From positions 3,596,001-3,660,000 of the forward strand of contig CADCXD010000005.1 of assembly GCA_902806575.1 (NCBI GenBank): a stretch of DNA of 64,000 nt. Reading direction: 5' to 3'. Position numbers and translations under genes: made by a program. This document shows positions 34,637-45,018 of the stretch, piece by piece. The notes under the pieces were generated by a model, which did not search any database, was not told the origin of the DNA, and was given only the letters and a program-made list of their open reading frames with translations. This DNA is from Jackrogersella multiformis (taxonomy: Eukaryota > Ascomycota > Sordariomycetes > Xylariales > Hypoxylaceae). Within the stretch, counting starts at the first letter, position 1. Each line of letters starts with the position of its first letter.

Positions 34637-36458
34637 TTTGTCAATGCTGGTTATATCTCTTTATATGCTACTATTATGATATCCAGCAGGATTTCAGTGA
34701 TATATATCTTTAATTTCAACTACACGTGGTGTAGCAACTTTTATACCTGCCCGGACTATATAAACCGAATTGGATATTCACTTTACCACCCCGATGGGGC
34801 CTACCCCGAATCTTCCATCATGCTCCGCGCGGATTGCGTGATGCGATTCTCGGGATCTATCTGTCGTATACCGTACGACCCGATCTTGCCAATCAGAAAA
34901 CGCGACCGGGTAGCGAGGGCCTTTGATAGATAATGGAAACGATATTCAGTAGTCGAGGTCGAGAATTAATCATCATACGATGTTGACTATCACGTCATTT
35001 CGTCAAAAAGTGTAATAAAATTTTATTTTTAGAATAAATTTACCTTGGTATTTTCCCAAGGGGATAGCCTGTGCTATACTATTAGATACCTTAGGTACCT
35101 AGGTACGTAGGTAGGTACTTTTGCCGAAATGTTCGTTAGATGACTTAATTCTCAAGGGAATAAAATCAAGTGGTAATAATTTAATATCTCAGAAGGGTTT
35201 GGACAAGTAATTCGAGTTTTAATAGAACAGGAATAATCGGGTAAGGATAGTCATTTGGTATATGAAAACCAGTACACGAGACTGATAATAGATAACAGGG
35301 GGGGAAGAGAAAGGAGAGTGTTTAAACCCGAGAATTAGGTAAACAACAAGCACATATTCTAGATCATTGGTTATAAGCGTTTAAATTGTTTCTAGATGAT
35401 CACATTTTCTAAACCAAGAAGTCTTTTAATGAATTAACGAACTCCTTCGATTACGGACGTTACAAATCGAAATCCAGTACCTTAAATACTTACCTAGGTA
35501 CCTAATAAAGTATTTCATTACAATATTAGCCACTGTTATATTATAACTGAGCCCTTTCGAGGCTTCCCTATTAATAGTATTAGCCTCATTTACTAAGCCG
35601 TGAACTTGGCATATAAGCATCGTGTATTATATGTTGTATATATATTCTATAAGTATGTTCCCCTACTTCTACTAAGCTATCCTTAAGCTTTATAGGACTC
35701 TTAGAGCGGCATTAATTTACAAAAAAGCTGCAGTGAGAGTTGAAGCCACTGATTTGATCATCCAATAATGAGTGGGTGGCGCGTTGTATATTACGATGAA
35801 GTTATATCATAGACTTGTGCTTCAACTTGTGGCCTATCGGCGTCTTTCCATTGTAGTGAAATGTCATCTACCTAGGTAAATATTTGCCTCAAAGCTCGTT
35901 GTCCAGAAAGGATAATTCTAGGCTTCACTAGCTAGATGAGCTCGCTTCTCTTTCATGACTTACCGCCAGTGAGATGTGATATGACGTTGGATTACGTGGG
36001 ACATGTTGCAAATAAATTTAGGGACAGAGAGAAAAGAAGCTAGTGTGAGACTATATTGTGATATCTTAGACGACGGCAGATACTCTTGCTACAGTAATAC
36101 TGGCTACCTACCTACTAATGACCAATCCTCCGTATGACTAGGTAGTTAGGTACCTAGGTGGCAATTCTTTTGCGGTGCAAAGCCGGGTTCCAGTAATAAT
36201 GGCATACCTCTTATTCTTGCTTCAAATTCGTTTAGTATGGAACAAGTTGAAGGAGGTCTCGAATATAAATGAAATTAGCACAGTGACGACAGCGAAGCTC
36301 TCATCGATGTCTATGTCTGTGAAAGGCTACAGAGTGGTTCTCGCCCAGAAATATACGGGTTGTAGGCATGGACTTGCATAGATCTGACGACAACGACAAA
36401 ATCACCATAAGGGCGATCTCGGAAGTAGAATTGACAAGTATTAGTAAATCGATAGTGT
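34637..36458. other. AT-rich spacer
   Basis: This AT-rich interval has palindrome clusters at 35089-35119 and 36105-36162. The first ~300 bases are the monooxygenase promoter. I recognise no gene. Confidence 0.5.
35089..35119. repeat. CCTAGG/TAGGTA palindrome cluster
   Basis: ACCTTAGGTACCTAGGTACG and adjoining TAGGTAGG steps lie in AT-rich DNA. Confidence 0.7.
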
Positions 36459-36966
36459 TTATATATCGACTATCGTCCATTCCCCAACTTGATGTCTACT
36501 CCTGAACAACCGAAATGCCTCGTCTTTGACCCATTCTGGGTAAAATGGTCTTTCATCTATGAAAGTCGGAACGCACACTCCACGTTCCGGGTCGGGAAGT
36601 AGGGGGTAGCGTGTAGATATGTCTGAAGCCGAAACACTTCGGGTCGGAGAGGATTTCCCCAGGCCTGCAGCCCGGCCCGTAGGACAGACGATCTATCCTT
36701 AGGTCAGGTTCTTTTGCGATATTGGGGGCAGGAGAAGAGGGAATAAAATCTGGAAAACCCATCACGATATCGATATATAGCATCCAATCAAACTTCCAAA
36801 TTAACTCTCCAGGTTTGCTAGACCAATCAGGTGTAGCAAGTAAGGGTGGCGTGCGAAATCTTCGTTCGGCTTGGACGCGTGCATGATCTCTTGGCTATTT
36901 TTACCTCTCCCCTGGGCTTAATCAAACTAATCTAGGTTATAATTATCTACGTACGAAATCTGGCAT
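36459..36966 (-). pseudogene. unrecognised small gene, apparently with a frame break
   Basis: A tiny first exon (36966-36955, MPDF) with a GTACGT donor and a normal 60-base intron can be joined in frame to an exon starting at 36894. That exon reads PRDHARVQAERRFRTPPLL, then ATPDWSSKPGELIWKFDWML and YIDIVMGFPDFIPSS, which is convincingly protein-like with three tryptophans. This frame stops at 36553. The next frame (+1) is open from about 36682 to 36459 and is equally protein-like at its end (PDPERGVCVPTFIDERPFYP, EWVKDEAFRLFRSRHQ). So either one base has been lost or gained between about 36560 and 36680, or an unusually short intron exists that I cannot place. I recognise no family. If the first frame is used to its stop the product is 117 aa. 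I have not joined the two frames. It could also be a functional short gene whose second frame is chance. Confidence 0.45.
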
Positions 36967-38306
36967 GCCGCTTTTTCAAACGTCGACTAATCGCACAAAC
37001 ACTACTCTCAGAAGCACGACATGATATAGTGAGGTATTATGGTGTTTGTTGGCATCGGTGTCCAGCCAACCGCCACAAACAGTCGTCTAGCTAGCCTCCA
37101 TCTAAGTTCTGCTCTGGGCCAGCTCGGCAGGGTTACCCAGATGATATTATCATCAAGCCTGCGCGAGAAATTCTTACCACAACCCTGTTTCGACCTTGTG
37201 CTTGTGGCCTCTCAATGGGCTTCGTTACCTACCTTACCCCGGTTGTAATTCGTGATAGCTGCGATCTACATGCAGCAGCCTCAAGTCACGGCCGCGTCCG
37301 TTGGTCGGTGGCTGCAGCCACGCGAATATCCATGCGTCCGACCAACGTTCGTGTCCTACGGGTTCGATCGGCCACGCCTCGAAACAAAACGGTGTCAGCG
37401 TCATGAACGATTACCCCCCCCCCGGGAAAATGCCTGTTCGGCTCGTTTAGAGGCGGCCCTCATTGGCGTTCCCTCTGGCGTCTCATTGGAGTACCTGGAG
37501 AACAGAACGGGCAGCCTCCAGGACCGGGCCTCGAGGGCCAGCCAGTAAGGAGGGGCGGGTGGCGCTAGCGGTGGCATAAGGTCGAAGGGCAGGGGGGAGG
37601 GGGAGGAGGGGAGAGGGAGATCGATATGAGATTGCATTTCGGAGCGAGACATCCTGCCAGGGAGAAGCTGGGAGTTAAGACATCGCTGATGTAACGCGAC
37701 AGGTACAGTCCGAATCCGATTTGAGTCGAGATCGCGGCGTACAACGAGAGTGCGCCTCATTGCTTGGCGACATCGCGGCCATGTGCGCTGTGATTCGCGA
37801 GCAGCCTCCCCCGTGTCTCGCCTACCCGCTCTCGGAACGAGGAGCGAGCTGTAACTGGAGCACAGTACCCACACGCCCCTTCTCGAACGAGGATGGGAGA
37901 CGAGAGAGAGAGATACGATGACGGGGAACCTAGCAAGGTTTTCGAGAGAAGGGAGGGAAAAAAAAATTAAATCTTTTACAAACCCCCAAATGAAAAGATG
38001 GGAAGACAAAGAGTTCTCGTGACCGTCTGGGTGTGGGACCGAAGGAGGCTGAGGGCACAGGAGCAGTCCGGGAGAGAGGCCGAGGGATATAATAGGGGAG
38101 AGTTCTCTGACCTGCCAACTTTATAACGAGCTCGCGCCTTCCTCCCTCCCCTTTTTCTTGAGAGAGAAAGAAAGAGAAAGAGTGAGAGAGAGCGAGAGAG
38201 CAATGGGTGACGCGTTTGCACGTTGTAGGACCACATCGTCCAACCCACAGGATCTATCACCCACATCGGATCTTGCACTACCCACCCGGCAACGGCAGCA
38301 GCAGGG
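36967..38306. other. promoter side of the FMO gene
   Basis: No gene is recognised. The region becomes GC-rich toward the monooxygenase. It contains a run of nine C at about 37417-37425, a purine-rich tract at about 37590-37620 and GA-rich stretches at 37900 and 38158-38200. Long minus-strand open frames (37401-38009 and 37976-38749) are antisense and compositional. Confidence 0.5.
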
Positions 38307-40476
38307 ATGCGGGTCGCGATAATAGGCGCAGGTCCTTCCGGGCTCGTGACACTGAAGTATCTCCTACACGCGGAAAGAGCTCTAGGGGCCAAAAACATCG
38401 AAGCTCGCCTCTTCGAGTCCGAGGCTGGCGTAGGGGGGACATTCCTGGCGAGGACGTACGAGGACGCCGAGGTATGGGGGACCCCTTTCAGTTGTTGCTC
38501 CTTCTCTTGGCTCGAATTTGGCAACCCCTTTTCACGATCTGCTAACGCTCGGTTGGTTGCTAGCTGGTGTCCTCGAGACAGCTCACCTGCTTCTCGGATT
38601 TCCGATTCGGCGACAGCGAGCCGGACTTCGTCAGCGCCAAACGTTATGTCGAGTATCTTAACGAGTACTGCACTCGCTTCGACCTGTGGCCGCATATGAC
38701 CTTCCTGTCTGCGGTGAAGAGCGTCGAGACTCAAAAACAAGGCAGCCACACAATAAAATATTCGACTGGGGGCCAGCTACACGCTTGGGAATGCGACGCA
38801 GTGGCTGTCTGTTCCGGGTTGCACGTCCACCCTAGCATACCTGCAGTCGAGGGCATCGAGAAAGTACCGTTCGTGCTTCACTCCTCAGAGCTGAAGAGGA
38901 GAGAACAGTTCGGAGTAGGGAAGACCGTTCTCATATTGGGTAGCGGCGAGACCGGGGCCGACGTCTCGCTACTCGCCGTCACTTCACCTACGAAGAGGGT
39001 AGTGCTGTGTCATAGAAACGGCTTCCATCTCGCCCCCAAGGTAAGCCGGGCCCTTATAAACTTATAATAAATACGCATAGCATAGGTTCGATAGCTAAAA
39101 CTCACCGGCTCCGCAGAGGAACCCAAATCCAAGGCTGATATTTGCCCGACGCCGAAACCCCCTGGACCGCCCCCAGGTGCCCATCGACGTGTCCCGGGCC
39201 AGTCTTTTCGACACGATATACGTTCACCCCTGGCTGAGGAATAGCAATATCCTATGGCTTTACTACGACTACTACGTTAGGTGGATCCTCTGGACCTCGT
39301 GGGGAACCACGCACGGGACAGACCAATGGGTCGGAGGGAAGCCCGAGGGGTGGACTACATCCGAGAGTATGTCTCCTGCCTGTTGCTATAACTGCTAGCA
39401 GAAGCACACCGTGACTGATCCGCGCGCGCACAGTATTCTTCAACAAGTCGGGCTACAAAGTGAGCCCCTACCTCAACGCGGTGTGGAAGCCCAAAAGGCG
39501 GCAGGGCTTCGCGGAGCTCGTGCGCTCGTGGATAGTGCAGACGCCGGACACGTCGGCGGCGACGCGCGGGCGGAAGATCGACCTGGCGTCCTGGCCGGCG
39601 CGCATCGACGACACGGGCGCCGTGGTGTTCGGCGACAACGGGCGGCCGGAGTACGCGGCCATCAAGGACGAGGTCGTGCGGCCGGACGTCGTCGTCTTCT
39701 GCACGGGGTACACGTACGAGTTCCCGTTCCTCGGGCGCGGGCGGTGCGATCCGCGCCACTACGAGGGCAAGCTGGTCCGCGACATCTGGCCGCGCGACGA
39801 CCCGTCCGTCGGCTTCATCGGCTTCGTGCGCCCGAACCTCGGCGCCATCCCGCCGCTCACCGAGTTCCAGGCCCAGCTGTGGGTGCTCAACCTGCTCGCC
39901 CCGGCGCGCGTCGTCGGCGCGCCCCTGCTCCCCGAGGACGAGACGCACTACCGCCTCGTGTGCGGGCCGCGCTCCCGCGTCCGGTACGGCGTCGACCACG
40001 AGAGCTACGCGTACCAGCTCGCTCTGGACATGGGGTCGGCGCCGTCGTTCGGGGACATCCTGCGTCTCGGCTTCTCCGGGGGGGGATTTGAAAGCGACGG
40101 AGACAGCGGGAGTACCAGTAGTATTAGTAGTAGCAGCAGTAGTAGAGGCAATAGCGGCTGTTGGTATAAACTACCGCTCACGTGGGCTCTCGGGGCCAAC
40201 TTCAACACCAAGTTCAGGCTCCTCGGGCCGTGGAAATGGGACGGCGCGCTCGGGGTCATGAACACGGAGCTCTGGGACACCGTGGCGCGGAGGCAGATGT
40301 TTTTCGGGCACTTCACCGTTTCGATCTTCCCGATGCTCATCTTCGGCCCGATCAGCCTCGTCGCCTTTCTCTGCGCTTCTTTGTGCCGGCTTCTCCGAGT
40401 CCTAGGGGGTCTAGGCCGCGCACCGCGGGGAGCAAGGGCTCGGACGTTGCAGAGGAACGGGTGGGAACCGACCTAG
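38307..40476 (+). CDS. flavin-containing monooxygenase (FMO family), membrane-anchored
   Basis: Four exons, 38307-38471, 38564-39040, 39117-39366 and 39434-40476, give about 644 aa. The FAD-binding Rossmann motif GAGPSG is at residues 7-12 (RVAIIGAGPSGLVTLKYL) and the NADPH-binding LGSGETG motif is in exon 2. The region around CSGLHVHPSIP corresponds to the FMO fingerprint (FxGxxxHxxx[YF]), though weakly conserved. GTYTYEFPFL-type and GFIGFVRPNLGAIPPLTEFQA segments follow, as in dimethylaniline monooxygenases. Such enzymes oxygenate nucleophilic N or S atoms, or ketones. The C-terminal part has a low-complexity serine insertion (about 545-565) and a terminal hydrophobic segment (VSIFPMLIFGPISLVAFLCA), so the enzyme is probably ER-anchored. 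Exon 4 is strongly GC-rich at third positions. Its nearest coding neighbour is the small gene at 36.5-37.0 kb; a substrate cannot be assigned. Confidence 0.9.
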
Positions 40477-40844
40477 GCGCTTCGTGATTTGGAATCTCAT
40501 TTCTTCTACCTAACATACAGGAGTTTGGGAAAGGACCTCTCCCCTTTTTAGAAGTTGAAGCTATTGCGGGCTCTCTATGCCCTCTAGGCTCTGTACATGG
40601 ATGGATGCAAGAAGAGAAGGGAATAGAATTGTAGGTCTTATTTTCACATGGTCGGCTATTTGTATATCTTACGCATGAGTATTAGTGATAGGTAATAAAA
40701 ATTGGACCACGGCCAAAAAAAAAAAGAATAATGGGCTACTCCGGCTGATCCCGAGTTACCACATAGAGACTTGACCCCGACCCGATTTGCTGGTTTTTTG
40801 TTAGTTTTGTCTTTTTGCTTTTGGCCTGCTGCTAGATTACTTAC

Positions 40845-40898
40845 AACGGATAACCTTTCGATCTGGAGTCGAACGCGCTACCGTTGCGCCACGAGGCC
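40845..40898 (-). pseudogene. truncated tRNA-Trp(CCA)
   Basis: Reading the minus strand from 40898 there is a 5' acceptor strand GGCCTCG, a D arm (GCGC stem, AACGGTA loop), and an anticodon arm TTCGA-CTCCAGA-TCGAA with anticodon CCA. The variable region and the 5' half of the T stem (ATCCGTT) follow. The next bases (GTAAGTAATC) do not form a T loop, a 3' T stem or the CGAGGCC needed to close the acceptor. The gene is therefore broken inside the T loop and cannot give a normal tRNA. The internal A box survives but the B box is lost. Confidence 0.75.
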
Positions 40899-41397
40899 GA
40901 TAATTTTGCCGTCGAAAATTGAGACATATATACTACATATCCTCTCAACTTGGAAAAAGCGAGGAACATTTAGCACTGTGTCAATGATCCTTTTCATCTA
41001 CACTATGTACATAGGCTATTGTATATAACCTCGACCATTGTATAGTAAGTTATCAATGCGAGGCTCATAGGTACTACACGGATAATTACCTATTTAAAAG
41101 TACCTAATCAATACGACATAGTTGTAAATAATTTTATTCAAGCATACCGGCTACCCAGGAAACAAAATATTAAAAAGGAGGCCAAGCAACACCTTATATC
41201 ACAGGATTTGCCCGTCCCGCCGTCATAACTCATGAGATACCTCGAGAGAGGCGCTCCTACGTACATGCCCCTTACGCGTCTTCCACACACTTCCTTACTT
41301 ACACAACTAAGTACAGCGCCTGCAATGGGTATCTTACTCAGGACAAAAAAAAAACGGAAAAGTGGCAAACCCCTCCGGGAAAGAAAACACCAATACC

Positions 41398-41555
41398 TAT
41401 CTCCTTGACTAACATAAAACAGCAGATACAGCAAATTACTAAAAATAGTACATAGTACAAGCAAGCCACTACAGATTAAGTAGCCCAGTTATACCATTTC
41501 CTATTCTTAGTAATTTGCCGTATCTGCTGCTCTATGTATGCCAGTCAAGGAGATA
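41398..41555. repeat. imperfect foldback (inverted) repeat, ~48-bp arms
   Basis: The left arm (41398-41442) and the reverse complement of the right arm (41507-41555) share TATCTCCTTGACT, then CAGCAGATAC, then GCAAATTACTAA in the same order. There is a four-base gap and a few substitutions, mostly transitions, and the loop is 64 bases. The transcript of either strand would form a long hairpin. It could be a MITE relic or a local duplication. No flanking target duplication is obvious. Confidence 0.75.
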
Positions 41556-41587
41556 ATACCTATCCCATAAGAAAAAAACCCATCGTT

Positions 41588-44500
41588 TTACCCGCACTCG
41601 GCCCCCAGATCCAGAGACCCCGAGAAGACGCACGGCTTGGCCGAGGAAAACACCTCGTTGAAGCGCGCCTCGAACGAGGGGTCCCAGTACGCGAGGTCGT
41701 TCACGTCGTCCAGCGCCTCGGCGTCGGCGTCGGTGTCGGCGCGCGCCAGCGACGCCTGCCCCTGCGACCCGGAGGTCCGGGTCGAGCAGTCGCACGCGAG
41801 CGTCGGCACGTCGGACGTCGATCGCGAGTGCTCTTCCGCAGGCCCCCGTCCTTGGCCCTGCTGGTAGCGCCGCACGAGGGCCAGGCAGCTCCGGATCGCC
41901 GACGCGTCGTGCTCGTTGTCGCTGTCGCTGGCGCGCCGGCGCAGGTACGTTTCGAAGCCGGCGAGGGAGCCGGCGCTGCCACCACCACTGGCGGTGCTAT
42001 CTGCCGCCGCGTCGGACGTGCCCGTCGTCGCAGGATCGTAGTCTGCGGGTGATTGATTGCATCAGTACCAACAACAACAACAACAACGAGGATCGGACTA
42101 GTATTATGTGATCCCTGCTGGGTACTCACACGGCGACGGGATGTCGGCGGCAGCGTCGAGCTTGAAGATGGCGCGGTACATCTCGGCCCACTTGCGCGCG
42201 TCCGAGATGCCGCGCAGCTTCCTCTGTATCTGCGCCTTCTGCGTCTCGTCGATCTTGTCGAACTCCGCGCCGGAGTCCCGGATCGGGCATTGCGGGCCCG
42301 AGCGCGAGTGGCGGTAGAGCTCGGGCCTGCTTTTGAATTCGGCTAGGCAGCGGTCGCATCTGTAGCCGGAGAAGTAGTGGTTGCGGTATATATGTTCTCT
42401 GGAAAGGAAATCATCGTTAGCCGTCGCTCTGTGAGGGGTGTCCGCGGGAACGGAGGGAGGGGCTGACTTCAGTCTGGATATCTTCCAGCCTGGTCCGATG
42501 CATGCTTTCCAAGCCTTCGTGCTGTATCTCGCGGGGTTCCTCTTGTGGAAGGGGCAGGCAAAAAGTTTTTCCTCTATTGTTGTCCCTGTTGGCTCTGAAA
42601 CTTCGTTAGAAGATGCTTGAGACGGATTCGCGTCCAGAGTCAGTGGCGGTTTATCTCTTCGGGGGTATTCTGTTACTAAACCCCCTTTCTTACGTGTCTT
42701 TTTCTTTCGCTCATTCTCCATGTCGTCGGGTCCTATCACTTCGTCTAAAGCTCGCCTTCGACCGCGAGGACCTTCCAAGAGATCTTGACTTGGTAGAGTT
42801 TGGTCGAACGCACACATGTATTCGTTCGGCAGTGCGGTAGGTTGGATGTTGATTGGGATCGCCTCCGTAGGTACAGTCCCATCGATTGGGGCGTTGAATA
42901 AGTCGGTGTTGTTGTGCATTCCAAGGGGTTCTTCGTTGAAATTGTACCAATATGGACCTTGAGGTGAGATTGGCATTGTATCTGTATAATCCAGTTCGCT
43001 TGGGCTGGGTATTTGAGCCATGTTGACTCCAATTGGTTGAGTTCGATAGTTAAATGCTGGGAAGTTGTCTTCGTATGGGCTTGCGAGCTCTTTAGTTGAC
43101 CACGGTGGTTTTCGTGGCCATGGAAGAGCTATTGTGTATGACGGATCTTCTGAGCATTTCTGTCGAATGCATTGGAGTTTCTCGACAAGAAATGAGCTGC
43201 TGATCCTCGTTTCCCAATCAGTATCGAGAAGGCCATTGTGTACAAGGTCTAGGAAGTCAATGATGTAGGGACTTGTAGCTCGATCTTCTCCAAGGTTGTC
43301 GATCCACTGTGCTAATGTTAGATAGGCCAGCCTATATAAGATCGTAGACTTTACCCGTATGACGCTTGGTCTAAGCTTTGCCTTCTGTGTGCCTTCAGGC
43401 CAGGAGAGCACGACTTCAAAAAACTTGGCGTCCATCCAACCCGCTTTGTTGGCCCGCTTGCCGGCAGCAGCTCGAGAGAGAGCGAAAGACCCAACTCCAT
43501 CCCAACCGCGGAGCAGCCATACGGTCGTCTCGAGGAAAACGCACCCGAGCGACCAGATGTCATAGGCGCTATCGACAGTCCCCTTCATGTTAAGCTCTGG
43601 GGCTCGATAAGCGGCCGAAAATCCGATTGGGCGATTCCGAATAAGCCCTTTGGTCTTAGGATGTAGCTCTCCAAGACCAAAGTCACTAAGCACCCAAATC
43701 ATATTTTCGCCGTGAGAGCCATCCTTGAACAGAAGGATATTCGAAGGTTTGATATCTCCATGCCGTCCATAGCACGAGATATCCGTTGAGCTGTTGCCAT
43801 GTCCAGTTTCGGTAGCCCCTATATAGTATCCATGATGAATTTGGCGTAGGGCAGTAGCAATTCCAAGACACTGTTCGATAATCCACACAATGAGAGACTT
43901 ATCCAGGATGGGGTTAGGATTATCTTTCCAGAAAGAGAGTAAGGTGCCGCCTTCAGCCCAGGGGAAGAGCAAGTAGAACGACGTTCCATGCCGAAACGCT
44001 GCCAGAAGCTGGACAATGTGCAAATGAGGTGAGACTGCGAAACGTCTTAGAGCGGTAACTTCACGTTGAAAGGTTCTCATACGCTGGGAGCGCAATTCTT
44101 TGAGAGCGAAGCTTGGCTCGTCCTAGAAAATAGGTATTCAGCAATCGTTCAATTCTTAGGCTGGACTGTAAAATGTACCTGGGCATTTCCAAACCCATGA
44201 TGGCAAGAATGGATTTTAACTCTTCGCACAATGCTGTACCCGCCGAATTTAATCGAGGGCGTGGTGGTACTACCGTCGTCGAATATAGGCAAGATGACTC
44301 GGGCATTAAAGTCATACAGAGAGGCATCTCCTTTTGATTTACCTAGAAATGGAGATAGAACCATCCATTGCGTTTCTGAAAAAGCTTCGATATCAGGCTT
44401 TGTCCATTTATCGAAGCATCGCCTCACAAGTGATGCAAGTGGTGAAGTAGGGGGGGTTGGGGGGTCTTCGCTCGAGAATAGGGAGTGGTCAATCGGGAGC

Positions 44501-45018
44501 AAGGAATCAGTAAACCCTTCAGAAATGAAGGATTCGATACTCTCTACTCTGTTGATGAGAACAAGAATCACGAACGTCCTCATGAGTCGTGGCCTTCGAT
44601 AACCTCCAGGCGCTGGGGTTATCCCGAGTGATGAGACGTGAGGACGTTCGTGATCGTTGTCTTCGCTGGCGATTATCTCCGTGGTGTAATTGTCAAGGAT
44701 GAGCTCGGGGAGTGTGGGCATAACTCTCCTAAGTTCATCCTTTACCAACGGCGAGGCGAGAGTATTAAGTTGATCTTGTGGCAGAAAGGATCTCGATTCA
44801 GGATCGAGAGCTCTGCATTGTCGTGGTGAATTGGGTGAAAAGGGGGGAAGGGAGGGAAGGTCTAAGGGGGTGGTTGTGGGAGGGGGGTTCCGCCATTCTA
44901 TCCGAATGGTCTTGTTCCGCTGACTGACTTGTCCTGAAGTTTGTAGCATTAAGGTGCGGCGGGCGACGAGACCACTGGCGGCGACTTTGGTCATTGGACT
45001 CAAAGTCGGGTCTGGCAT
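41588..45018 (-). CDS. protein kinase with C-terminal C2H2-like segment
   Basis: Four exons, 45018-44179, 44122-42468, 42398-42130 and 42042-41588, give about 1072 aa. Residues 1-255 are a variable N-terminal region. The kinase domain runs from about 256 to 600: GGYSIVRRV glycine loop, Lys288 in FALKEL, HGD (Asp403) in RHGDIKPSNILL, DFG at 427-429, APE at 454-456 and DIWSLGCVFLE. All catalytic residues are kept, but the HRD arginine is glycine. After a P/S-rich linker and a basic stretch (RKKKTRKKGG) comes FACPFHKRNPARYST, then GPGWKISRLKEHIYRNH, then YRCDRCLAEFKSRPELYRHSR, a C2H2-like module common in Pezizomycotina signalling proteins. The C-terminus is acidic and Ser/Ala-rich. The third intron is a multiple of three with no stop, so an intron-retaining isoform is possible. 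Substrates are unknown. Confidence 0.82.

Larger units (their letters stand above)
40477..41587. other. spacer with tRNA fragment and foldback repeat
   Basis: The interval holds the FMO 3' flank, a truncated tRNA-Trp-like sequence (40845-40898) and a foldback repeat (41398-41555) that lies in the presumed 3' UTR of the kinase gene. Nothing else is recognised; the minus-strand 108-codon frame at 41138-41464 is compositional and overlaps the foldback. Confidence 0.6.

Noticed and set aside
37401..38749. Two long minus-strand frames (37401-38009 and 37976-38749)
   Set aside because: The right-hand one lies opposite FMO exons 1-2, and both cover low-complexity GA/CT tracts; composition is S/R/L-rich without any domain.
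39355..40091. Long frames on both strands over FMO exon 4 (39355-39999 minus, 39411-40091 plus)
   Set aside because: GC-rich DNA opens all frames; only the frame continuing the FMO domains has family motifs.
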